Assembly: GCA_016783865.1 (NCBI GenBank)
Contig: JADHVS010000042.1
Span: 1 to 26,760 of the forward strand
Length of the DNA: 26,760 nucleotides
From: Bacteroidales bacterium
GTDB lineage: Bacteria; Bacteroidota; Bacteroidia; Bacteroidales; SM23-62
Direction: 5' to 3'
In this document: piece by piece, positions 19,618 to 26,607 of the stretch
Layout of the letters: every line of letters begins with the position of its first letter
Position numbering within the stretch: the first letter of the stretch is position 1
Notes under the pieces: generated by a model
Told to the model about the DNA's origin: nothing
What the model saw: the letters and a program-made list of their open reading frames with translations, nothing else
Databases searched by the model: none
Translations under genes and position numbers: made by a program

Positions 19618-19646
19618 CAAAGGTATACTTTTTTTTTTGAAAACAA
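19618..19646 (-). promoter_or_regulatory. Promoter of the ribosomal supercluster
   Basis: The minus strand carries TTG (19646-19644), an 18-nt spacer that is mostly A residues, and TACCTTTG (19625-19618), a full match to the Bacteroidota -7 consensus TAnnTTTG. The predicted start of transcription is near 19611, giving a leader of about 40 nt before rpsL. The A-tract just upstream of the -7 box may act like an UP or bending element. Confidence 0.75.
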
Positions 19647-19796
19647 TAACTTTTCCTGTGAATTTCAGAATTCGCCTTTTATTACTGATTTTACTGGTGT
19701 TTCGATCGAATTAAGAGGGCCGTAATATTGATTTTTTTCGTCCTTTTAACGCATTTTTTTCATCTGTTTCCCGGCTTCAAAAATGGATTGCCATAC

Positions 19797-19826
19797 TTGG
19801 TACTTTATAGAAAATTATTACTTTTG
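19797..19826 (+). promoter_or_regulatory. Promoter of the EF-G2 gene
   Basis: TTG at 19797-19799, a 19-nt spacer and TACTTTTG at 19819-19826 match the Bacteroidota promoter pattern TTG-N19-TAnnTTTG. Transcription would start near 19833, leaving a leader of about 94 nt before the GTG start at 19927, unusually long compared with other promoters in this window. Confidence 0.65.
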
Positions 19827-19862
19827 CAAGTCACTTCTGAGAACTGATTTAACGAGTGGTTG

Positions 19863-19878
19863 TCCCGTGTACCCGGGA
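19863..19878 (+). promoter_or_regulatory. Hairpin in the EF-G2 leader
   Basis: TCCCG (19863-19867), a 6-nt loop and CGGGA (19874-19878) form a GC-rich stem in an otherwise AT-rich leader. It lies about 48 nt before the GTG start. It could influence mRNA stability or translation; there is no T-run right after it, so it is not a terminator. Confidence 0.4.
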
Positions 19879-19926
19879 TTCTATATTTCTTTATATATTG
19901 TCAACTAATTATAAAAAAATAAACTT

Positions 19927-22083
19927 GTGAAAACTTACCAGACTGATCAAATTAAGAATATTTTACTCCTCGGCCATTCAGGTTCAGGCAAAACCACCCT
20001 TGGAGAATCCATGTTGCTTGAGGGCGGAGTCATTTCAAGAAAAGGTGATGTGGAAAGCAAGAATACTGTTTCAGACTTCAGGGAAATTGAACAGGAGAAC
20101 GAAAGATCGATCTATTCTACCTTAATGTATACTGAATTTGGCGACCACAAAATAAATATACTGGATGCTCCCGGAGCAGACGATTTTATTGGTGGTGTCA
20201 TTTCCAGCCTGCGTGTTGCCGATACAGCCTTAATTGTCATTAATGCGCAGAATGGCGTGGAAGTAGGTACCGATATTCACAGTCGCTATACAACAGACAG
20301 CCAGATCCCGGTGGTCTTTGTCATCAACCAGTGTGATCACGACAAAGCAAACTTCGAAAAGTCGATCGAATCACTCAAGGAAAGGTTTGGCAGCAGGCTC
20401 GTCATTACCCAATATCCGGTCTATACCGGCACTTCCTTTGATTCTATCATTGATGTCCTGACCATGAAATGTTATAAATTTTCGAAGGACGGAGGCAAGG
20501 CAGAAGTTACTGATATCCCTGCAGATGAAGCAGATAAGGCAGCTGAATTACACAATGAGCTGGTTGAAAAAGCCGCAGAGAATGATGAATCATTAATGGA
20601 ACTTTTCTTTGAGAAGGACAGCCTCGATGAGAATGAGATCAGGAAAGGAATCCTGGAGGGATTAAAAAAGGCTGAATTATCACCGGTGTTCTGTACATCA
20701 GCCAAAACAAATGCAGGTGTCAGGAGGTTGCTGGAGTTTATCGTCAATGTACTTCCGACTCCCGGCCAGATGGATGCTCCCAAAACAACTGATGACAAAG
20801 AGATAAAATGTGATCCTTCAGGTCCCGCGTCCATATTTGTTTTCAAAACTGAATACGAATCACATATTGGTGAGATCAACTATTTTAAGGTCATCTCCGG
20901 AGAAGTATCAGAAGGGATTGACCTGACCAATAACAATACCAGAACCAAGGAAAGATTATCCCAGCTATTTGTTGTGGCCGGTAAAACGAGGGATAAAGTC
21001 GCCAGGTTTTCAGCAGGCGATCTGGGAGCAACCGTTAAGTTGAAGAATACCAAAACCAACCATACACTGACTGTCGGTTCTTCATCATATGTGATGGCTC
21101 CTACCCGGTTTCCTGAGCCTAAATTCAGGACTGCCATTAAACCGGTGAATGAAGGAGACGAAGAAAGATTAGGGGAAGCCCTTACCCGTATACACGAAGG
21201 GGATCCAACCGTGAATGTGGAATATTCCAAGGAACTAAAGCAAATCATTCTGGGGGGTCAGGGTGAACACCATTTAAAGATCGTTAAATGGCACCTGGAA
21301 AAAACATTCGGACTGAAAATAGAATTCATGCTGCCACGTATACCATATCGTGAAACCATTACCAGAATTGCGCAGGCCGATTATCGCCATAAAAAGCAAT
21401 CCGGTGGAGCTGGTCAGTTTGGAGAAGTACATATGATCATAGAACCCTATATTGAAGGAGCGCCCGATCCCGGTATGTTCAAGGTCAACGGTAAAGATAT
21501 CAAGGTTTCCATCAGAAATAAGGATGAAGTTAACCTGCAGTGGGGTGGCAAGCTGGTATTTCACAATTGCATTGTTGGTGGTTCTATCGATGCAAGGTTC
21601 TTGCCGGCTATTTTAAAAGGTATCATGGAGAAGATGGAAGAAGGACCCCTGACCGGATCTTACGCCCGTGACATTAAAGTATATGTATATGATGGTAAGA
21701 TGCACCCTGTCGACTCCAATGATATCTCCTTCAGACTCGCAGGAAGGAATGCTTTCAAAGAGGCTTTCAGAAATGCCGGACCAAAGATCATGGAACCCAT
21801 TTACGATCTTGAAGTTTTTGTACCATCCGACAGAATGGGTGATGTTATCAGTGACCTGCAGGGACGGCGTGCCATTGTTCAGGGAATGAGCAGCGAAAAG
21901 AGCTTTGAGAAGGTCTCAGCTAAAGTGCCCCTGGCAGAAATGAATAAGTATTCCACTGCCCTGAGTTCTATAACCAACGGCCGTGCCATGTATTCGATGA
22001 AGTATGCTGAATACAGCCAGGTACCGCCGGATGTGCAGGAACAGTTACTTAAGGCTTACACGGAAGACCAGGAAGAAGAATGA
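19927..22083 (+). CDS. fusA2: EF-G paralogue (EF-G2) with degenerate GTPase centre
   Basis: Full-length, 718-residue EF-G-like protein starting at a GTG; an in-frame TAA lies just upstream. The P-loop is GHSGSGKT (16-23), but switch I reads ERSIYST (59-65) instead of RGITI, G3 reads DAPGA (80-84) so the catalytic histidine is alanine, and G4 is NQCD (134-137). Domain IV keeps KQSGGAGQFGEV and the tip MHPVDSNDISF, and domain V is complete. This is the pattern of Bacteroidota EF-G2, which in Bacteroides thetaiotaomicron is reported to translocate without GTP hydrolysis and to act during carbon starvation. Here it is divergent from the fusA operon. It is not a tetracycline-protection protein, because those keep the DTPGH motif. 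Confidence 0.93.
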   Translation: MKTYQTDQIKNILLLGHSGSGKTTLGESMLLEGGVISRKGDVESKNTVSDFREIEQENERSIYSTLMYTEFGDHKINILDAPGADDFIGGVISSLRVADTALIVINAQNGVEVGTDIHSRYTTDSQIPVVFVINQCDHDKANFEKSIESLKERFGSRLVITQYPVYTGTSFDSIIDVLTMKCYKFSKDGGKAEVTDIPADEADKAAELHNELVEKAAENDESLMELFFEKDSLDENEIRKGILEGLKKAELSPVFCTSAKTNAGVRRLLEFIVNVLPTPGQMDAPKTTDDKEIKCDPSGPASIFVFKTEYESHIGEINYFKVISGEVSEGIDLTNNNTRTKERLSQLFVVAGKTRDKVARFSAGDLGATVKLKNTKTNHTLTVGSSSYVMAPTRFPEPKFRTAIKPVNEGDEERLGEALTRIHEGDPTVNVEYSKELKQIILGGQGEHHLKIVKWHLEKTFGLKIEFMLPRIPYRETITRIAQADYRHKKQSGGAGQFGEVHMIIEPYIEGAPDPGMFKVNGKDIKVSIRNKDEVNLQWGGKLVFHNCIVGGSIDARFLPAILKGIMEKMEEGPLTGSYARDIKVYVYDGKMHPVDSNDISFRLAGRNAFKEAFRNAGPKIMEPIYDLEVFVPSDRMGDVISDLQGRRAIVQGMSSEKSFEKVSAKVPLAEMNKYSTALSSITNGRAMYSMKYAEYSQVPPDVQEQLLKAYTEDQEEE

Positions 22084-22168
22084 GCTAAAATGACTAAAAT
22101 GAGCTAGAATGACTAGAATTATATTCCAATTTTAGATCATTTTAGTCATTTTAGTCATTCTAGTCATT
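22081..22168. repeat. Inverted 9/10-mer word arrays between convergent fusA2 and CHU_C gene
   Basis: Left arm: TGAGCTAAAA, TGACTAAAA, TGAGCTAGAA and TGACTAGAA (22081-22118), the first word being the fusA2 stop codon plus seven bases. Right arm: ATTTTAGATC, ATTTTAGTC, ATTTTAGTC and ATTCTAGTC (22129-22165), whose reverse complement is the same word series. Each convergent gene therefore runs into the same word array in its own sense. Together they can form a long imperfect hairpin. There is no T-tract, but a bidirectional 3'-end structure is plausible. Confidence 0.8.
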
Positions 22169-22171
22169 TCT

Positions 22172-23566
22172 TCAAAGGCTTTCCTTATCCATAAAGAGGT
22201 AGACAAATCCCCGGTAGATCCCTTTCCTGAATTTTTTTGCATCCCAGCCGATAGCTTCGATCACATAAAAATATACACCGGGTTCCGCTTTGCGGTTTCC
22301 TTTTCCCAGGATGGTCCCATCCCATCCTTCCCAGTCCCATCTATCTTCCGTCTGAATATGTTCATAGACAAGTTTCCCCCAGCGGTTGTAAATGCTGATT
22401 TTAAAATCCCTGAGCGATTTTGCATCCACCAGGAAAATGTCGTTGATTCCATCGTTGTTGGGTGTAAATACATTCATCATATCCAGCTTCGAAGGTTCTA
22501 CCTGAATCTCGATGGGAGTCTCATTCTGAAAGGTGTTAGGGAATGAATCCTTACAATTCTCATAACTGATGGATATCAATTTCGGGAAGTAATAATTGGG
22601 AATATAGTAGGTAAATTCAACGGAATCTTCGAGGATAAATGTTGTTGCTGTACTTCCCTCACCGGTCTTTGCACTGTCGACAAAAGACCACTGGAACTTA
22701 ACCCCGTTTTCAGACAGGTTAATGAATCTGACGATAAGGGGCGCCTCCCCCTTGTTCTCACTCGGTTCGATCCACACTCCCTCATTTTCTTCGTCTTCAA
22801 TCTTAATCTTGAATTCTGCCTTAGTATGTATTGTTTCATAATATGCGGAATCATCCTGGACCAACCCAAAACTGTCTACGGCAGTCAGGATAAACCAGGT
22901 GTCAACCGAAGGCAGGTTACTGCTCAGGCGGGGATTAAGAAAAAATGAAGGGGATTGTATCTTTACATCGTCATTGTCAGAGGTCCATTCAAAAGACATG
23001 GCATTAGGAACGGATAACCTTTTCCCGGCAGCCAGGTCATAATAAATATGTTCCTCAGCTGCGGCGGTGCCGTTAAGCTGTAAATAATCACAGGTATATT
23101 TGTACCTTTTAATCAATCCTTCATCGGTTTTTTCCACCTCCACAATGGGAGAATTTCTGTATACCCATGCCCTGAAGGTTGTATCGGTATCCGGACCGGT
23201 AATCCTGACCTGGTAACCTCCCGATTCGAGATTTGATATTTCAGATGAGGAGTCACCGGGTTGAGTAAAAAAAGGAGTGCCGAATACTTTATTTACCGTA
23301 TCATACTTGCTCCATTCAAAATCCCAGCCGGGAGTTGAGCCGGCCGGCGGATTGGCCACCAGCCTGCCATATCTTTGCTGAGGGGATTCTACCGGTGAAT
23401 GAAATATATAAAACAGATCTGTACCGGAAAATTCAGGATAGTCGACGGTATCGGAATAATCGGCCCAGGGCGATGATATTTGCGACCATCCGCAACCGAT
23501 ATTTCCAATTAAAACGGATAAAGTGAAGAATAAACCCGGTAAAAAATATTTGTAGTGAAGTGTCAT
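22172..23566 (-). CDS. Exported protein with PKD-like and C-terminal CHU_C (gliding motility/T9SS) domains
   Basis: 464 residues. A hydrophobic signal segment (about 8-24, FLPGLFFTLSVLIGNIG) is followed by C25, which lacks a good lipobox, so I favour ordinary Sec export. Residues about 31-270 are unassigned and rich in aromatic and acidic residues. A PKD-like fold spans about 273-345 (GEAPLIVRFINLSENGVKFQ and a WSFVD core). Residues 365-464 are the CHU_C domain (NVFTPNNDGINDIF, IYNRWGKLVYEH, GWDGT, PGVYFYVIEAIG, KGIYRGFVYLF), typical of proteins routed by the type IX secretion system in Bacteroidota. No T9SS machinery genes are nearby. Probable role is at the cell surface or outside the cell; substrate unknown. 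Confidence 0.88.
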   Translation of the reverse strand: MTLHYKYFLPGLFFTLSVLIGNIGCGWSQISSPWADYSDTVDYPEFSGTDLFYIFHSPVESPQQRYGRLVANPPAGSTPGWDFEWSKYDTVNKVFGTPFFTQPGDSSSEISNLESGGYQVRITGPDTDTTFRAWVYRNSPIVEVEKTDEGLIKRYKYTCDYLQLNGTAAAEEHIYYDLAAGKRLSVPNAMSFEWTSDNDDVKIQSPSFFLNPRLSSNLPSVDTWFILTAVDSFGLVQDDSAYYETIHTKAEFKIKIEDEENEGVWIEPSENKGEAPLIVRFINLSENGVKFQWSFVDSAKTGEGSTATTFILEDSVEFTYYIPNYYFPKLISISYENCKDSFPNTFQNETPIEIQVEPSKLDMMNVFTPNNDGINDIFLVDAKSLRDFKISIYNRWGKLVYEHIQTEDRWDWEGWDGTILGKGNRKAEPGVYFYVIEAIGWDAKKFRKGIYRGFVYLFMDKESL

Positions 23567-23579
23567 GTAACCATTACAT
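23565..23579. repeat. Palindrome at the CHU_C gene start
   Basis: ATGTAA (23565-23570), a 3-base spacer and TTACAT (23574-23579) form a perfect 15-bp palindrome that overlaps the start codon of the minus-strand gene. It lies in the 132-bp divergent gap to the helicase gene. It may be a small operator or chance. Confidence 0.3.
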
Positions 23580-23668
23580 CATTGAAAAACTCAATAGAAT
23601 AACTGTCTTGATAAGAAAATATTATGGTTGGTGAAAATAATTTATATTCTTTAAACTTACAATTATTT

Positions 23669-23676
23669 TAATTTTG
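23669..23676 (+). promoter_or_regulatory. Probable -7 box for the helicase gene
   Basis: TAATTTTG matches TAnnTTTG. Transcription would begin near 23683, only about 16 nt before the GTG start chosen for the helicase. No TTG or TTTG is seen at 18-19 nt upstream, so the -33 element is weak or absent. Confidence 0.45.
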
Positions 23677-23698
23677 CGCTTTAATCTGATTGATTTCT

Positions 23699-25945
23699 GT
23701 GAGAACATACCTTGAAGATTTAAATTCCGCACAAAGAACGGCAGTTGAGCATTACGAGGGTCCATCACTGGTTATCGCCGGGGCCGGATCGGGCAAGACC
23801 AGGGTGTTGACCTATCGAATAGCCCATCTGCTGAGCATGGGTGTGCACCCTTTTCATATCCTGGCTCTCACCTTTACCAATAAGGCGGCACGGGAGATGA
23901 AGGACCGGATCGGTCAACTGGTTGGGCCTGAATTGGCGCTGAGCCTGTGGATGGGAACCTTCCACTCGATCTTTGCCAGGATATTGCGAATGGAGGGCAA
24001 GGTACTGGATTATCCTTCCAGTTATACAATATATGATACTACCGACACGAAAAATATCCTCAAGGTTATCATAAAGGAAATGAACCTGGATGACCAGCAG
24101 TATAAACCTGCAGAGATCTATGGCAGGATCTCTTCTGCCAAGAATAACCTGGTCACTCCCAAAGCCTATTACAGCAGCACCCAACTGATGGAGATGGACA
24201 GGACAACGAGGCGGCCCCATATCGCAGATATTTATATGAAATATTCCCAGCGGTTGAAGAAGGCGGATGCCATGGATTTTGATGACCTGCTGCTGAATAC
24301 ATATATCCTGTTTCGTGATTTCCCCGAAATCCTTGAAAAATATCAGAACCTGTTTCAGTTTGTGCTTGTGGATGAGTACCAGGACACCAACTATGTTCAG
24401 TACATGATCATCAAGCACCTTTCGGCTAAAAACAAAAACATATGCGTCGTGGGTGATGATGCGCAGAGCATCTATTCCTTCCGCGGCGCCCGTATCGAGA
24501 ATATTTTAAATTTCCGGAACGACTATCCTCAATACAAGCTCTATAAACTGGAACAAAATTACCGGTCGACCCAGACCATAGTTAATGCGGCTAACAGCCT
24601 GATTAACAAGAACCGCGATCAGATCAGCAAGAAGGTTTGGTCAGACAATGAACCGGGAGATAAGATCCGGCTGATCCGGGCAGCTACCGATAATGAAGAA
24701 GGATACCTGGTCTCAAATATGATCCAGGATTCTATATATTCAGATCATTTTCATTACAGGGATTATGCGATCCTGTACCGTACCAACGCACAATCAAGGA
24801 TCTTCGAGGAATCACTGCGCAAACTGAATATTCCCTATAAAGTATATGGCAGCCTGTCCTTCTATCACCGAAAAGAGATCAAAGATCTGCTGGCTTATTT
24901 CAGGCTCACTGTAAATCCCCATGACGAAGAAGCGTTGCTGAGGATCATTAATTATCCGGCAAGGGGTATCGGCAATACCACCATCAGCAAACTTGAGGGA
25001 CTGAGTGACAAATTCAACAAGCGTATCTGGGAAATCCTGCTTGAAATTGATATACATGCCGGTATATTCAACAAGGGAACCCTTTCGAAACTGTATGGAT
25101 TTGTCCGTTTAATAAGTGGTTACAGGGACAGCCTGAAGCGCATGGAAGCCTTTAACCTTGCGTTTACCATTGCTGAGAGTTCGGGTATTCTGAAGGACCT
25201 TCATGTTGACAAATCACCGGAGAATATCAGTAAATACGAGAATATCCAGGAATTGCTCAACGGGATTAAGGAATATACGGATAGGCAGGATGAGGCAGAA
25301 TCATCCACCCTGGATGCATACCTGCAAAATGTTGCTTTGCTGACCGACCAGGATACTGATAAGGCAGAGGACAGGAACAAGGTGGCCATAATGACCATCC
25401 ATTCAGCGAAAGGATTGGAATTTAAGCAGGTCTTTGTGGCTGGGCTCGAAGAAGATCTTTTCCCATCGAGACTATCCTATTCCACCCGGGAGGAGCTGGA
25501 GGAAGAACGCCGGTTGTTCTATGTGGCCATCACCCGTGCGATGAAAAAGGTTACATTAAGCTATGCCTCGTCCCGATACAAATGGGGTGTTTTGCTGAAT
25601 TGCACCCCCAGTCGTTTTCTTAAGGAGATCGATCCTGTTCATTTGTCCGGAGCAGAATCGATAGAAAGAACCGTACTGAACCAGCCCATGGGAATCAATA
25701 CAAATCGATTCAGCAGGCCACCCGCAAAAAAACAACCTGCAACACCCCGGAAATTTTTTGAGGCAGATGATCCTTTCAAGATCCAGATGGGAATGGAAGT
25801 TGAACATCCCCGGTTTGGCATGGGCAAAATAATCAGCCTGGAAGGGGAAGGGACCGACAGGAAGGCTACAGTATTTTTCAGAGAGGCAGGACAAAAGCAA
25901 CTTTTGCTTAAATTTGCCAAATTAAAGATCGTAAAACCCATTTAA
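23699..25945 (+). CDS. pcrA: UvrD/PcrA-type superfamily 1A DNA helicase
   Basis: ATP-dependent 3'-5' helicase of DNA repair and replication-conflict resolution. I prefer the GTG at 23699 (748 residues, MRTYLEDLNSAQRTAVEHYE), which places the start seven residues before the conserved LN; an in-frame TTG at 23690 adds three residues. No usable ATG precedes the Walker A. Motifs: GAGSGKT (28-34), DEYQDTN (225-231), GDDAQSIYSFRGA (252-264), QNYRS, IMTIHSAKGLEFKQVF and RRLFYVAITRA. Residues about 698-748 (GMEVEHPRFGMGKIISLEGE onward) resemble the PcrA/UvrD C-terminal Tudor-like domain that contacts RNA polymerase. Confidence 0.95.
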   Translation: MRTYLEDLNSAQRTAVEHYEGPSLVIAGAGSGKTRVLTYRIAHLLSMGVHPFHILALTFTNKAAREMKDRIGQLVGPELALSLWMGTFHSIFARILRMEGKVLDYPSSYTIYDTTDTKNILKVIIKEMNLDDQQYKPAEIYGRISSAKNNLVTPKAYYSSTQLMEMDRTTRRPHIADIYMKYSQRLKKADAMDFDDLLLNTYILFRDFPEILEKYQNLFQFVLVDEYQDTNYVQYMIIKHLSAKNKNICVVGDDAQSIYSFRGARIENILNFRNDYPQYKLYKLEQNYRSTQTIVNAANSLINKNRDQISKKVWSDNEPGDKIRLIRAATDNEEGYLVSNMIQDSIYSDHFHYRDYAILYRTNAQSRIFEESLRKLNIPYKVYGSLSFYHRKEIKDLLAYFRLTVNPHDEEALLRIINYPARGIGNTTISKLEGLSDKFNKRIWEILLEIDIHAGIFNKGTLSKLYGFVRLISGYRDSLKRMEAFNLAFTIAESSGILKDLHVDKSPENISKYENIQELLNGIKEYTDRQDEAESSTLDAYLQNVALLTDQDTDKAEDRNKVAIMTIHSAKGLEFKQVFVAGLEEDLFPSRLSYSTREELEEERRLFYVAITRAMKKVTLSYASSRYKWGVLLNCTPSRFLKEIDPVHLSGAESIERTVLNQPMGINTNRFSRPPAKKQPATPRKFFEADDPFKIQMGMEVEHPRFGMGKIISLEGEGTDRKATVFFREAGQKQLLLKFAKLKIVKPI

Positions 25946-25980
25946 CAGGAAAGAAGGCCTTTACTTCCCAGTTATTTCCT

Positions 25981-25988
25981 TAGATTTG
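25981..25988 (+). promoter_or_regulatory. Probable -7 box for the DUF4290 gene
   Basis: TAGATTTG fits TAnnTTTG. Transcription would start near 25995, leaving a leader of only about 8 nt before the ATG at 26003. The -33 region has no clear TTG. If used, DUF4290 and murA form their own near-leaderless transcript rather than depending on the helicase promoter. Confidence 0.4.
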
Positions 25989-26002
25989 CAAAAATTTACT
26001 TC

Positions 26003-26596
26003 ATGACTTATAACTACAATACACAGAGGAAGAAACTTGTCCTGCCGGAATATGGAAGAAATATTCAGAAGATGGTCGATCACCTGATGACCATTGAGGA
26101 CCGGGAGGAACGCAATAAAGCATCAAGGGCCGTCATTGGCATTATGGGTAACCTGAATCCTCACTTGCGCGATGTGGCAGATTTCAAGCACAAGTTATGG
26201 GATCACCTGGCCATCATGTCAGATTTTAAACTGGATATTGAATCACCCTATGAAGCACCGGTCCCGGAAGTGTTGTATGAAAAGCCAAAATCCATCCCGT
26301 ACGGCAGCCAGCAGATTCGCTGGAAGCACTATGGCAAGATCATTGAGCAGTTGATCGACAAGGCATCTGATTACCCGGAAGGGGAAGAGCGCGAAATGCT
26401 GATTAGTCTGATTGCCAATCACATGAAGAAGTGTTATCTCACCTGGAACAGGGAGGTAGTGGAAGATGATGTGATTTTTGACGATCTGAAAACGCTGTCC
26501 AGGGGCAGGATCGTTGCCGACAAAAACCTGAAACTGTCGGATACACGGGATATCCTGTACAAAGCCAAGAAAAGAAGAAATCCAAAAAAGAAATAG
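26003..26596 (+). CDS. DUF4290 family protein, upstream of murA
   Basis: 197-residue soluble protein matching the Bacteroidota family DUF4290 by its start MTYNYNTQRKKLVLPEYGRN, the IQKMVDHLMTIEDREERNKA segment, IGIMGNLNPHLRDVADFKHK and the lysine-rich end (KKRRNPKKK). No signal peptide or membrane segment is visible; it is mostly helical in character. Function is unknown. In Bacteroidota it is commonly found beside murA, and here murA starts 11 nt after its stop, so a link to peptidoglycan precursor synthesis or its control is a reasonable guess only. Confidence 0.9.
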   Translation: MTYNYNTQRKKLVLPEYGRNIQKMVDHLMTIEDREERNKASRAVIGIMGNLNPHLRDVADFKHKLWDHLAIMSDFKLDIESPYEAPVPEVLYEKPKSIPYGSQQIRWKHYGKIIEQLIDKASDYPEGEEREMLISLIANHMKKCYLTWNREVVEDDVIFDDLKTLSRGRIVADKNLKLSDTRDILYKAKKRRNPKKK

Positions 26597-26607
26597 TTCC
26601 GTCTTCC

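Larger units (their letters stand above)
19571..19926. other. Divergent control region between rpsL and fusA2
   Basis: This 356-bp non-coding stretch separates the ribosomal supercluster from the second EF-G gene. It holds one promoter for each side (19618-19646 minus, 19797-19826 plus), a perfect 10-bp palindrome TTCGATCGAA at 19701-19710 midway between them, and two similar T-runs (around 19731 and 19753). In the fusA2 leader a 5-bp hairpin, TCCCG with CGGGA, lies at 19863-19878. I find no gene in it. Confidence 0.75.

Noticed and set aside
19927..22083. Ribosomal-protection tetracycline-resistance protein (Tet(M)/Tet(Q) type)
   Set aside because: Those proteins keep the DTPGH GTPase motif; this protein has DAPGA and an EF-G-like domain IV tip, matching Bacteroidota EF-G2.
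2908..22168. Short-word arrays as three-frame stop-codon backups after genes
   Set aside because: A heptamer does cycle through all frames, and the map and fusA2 arrays contain stops, but the fusA (ACAGAAG) and rplQ (TTCACGA) arrays contain none on the sense strand.
23765..24418. Minus-strand reading frame of 217 codons opposite the helicase
   Set aside because: Shadow of pcrA; no recognisable domain, and pcrA motifs are complete on the other strand.
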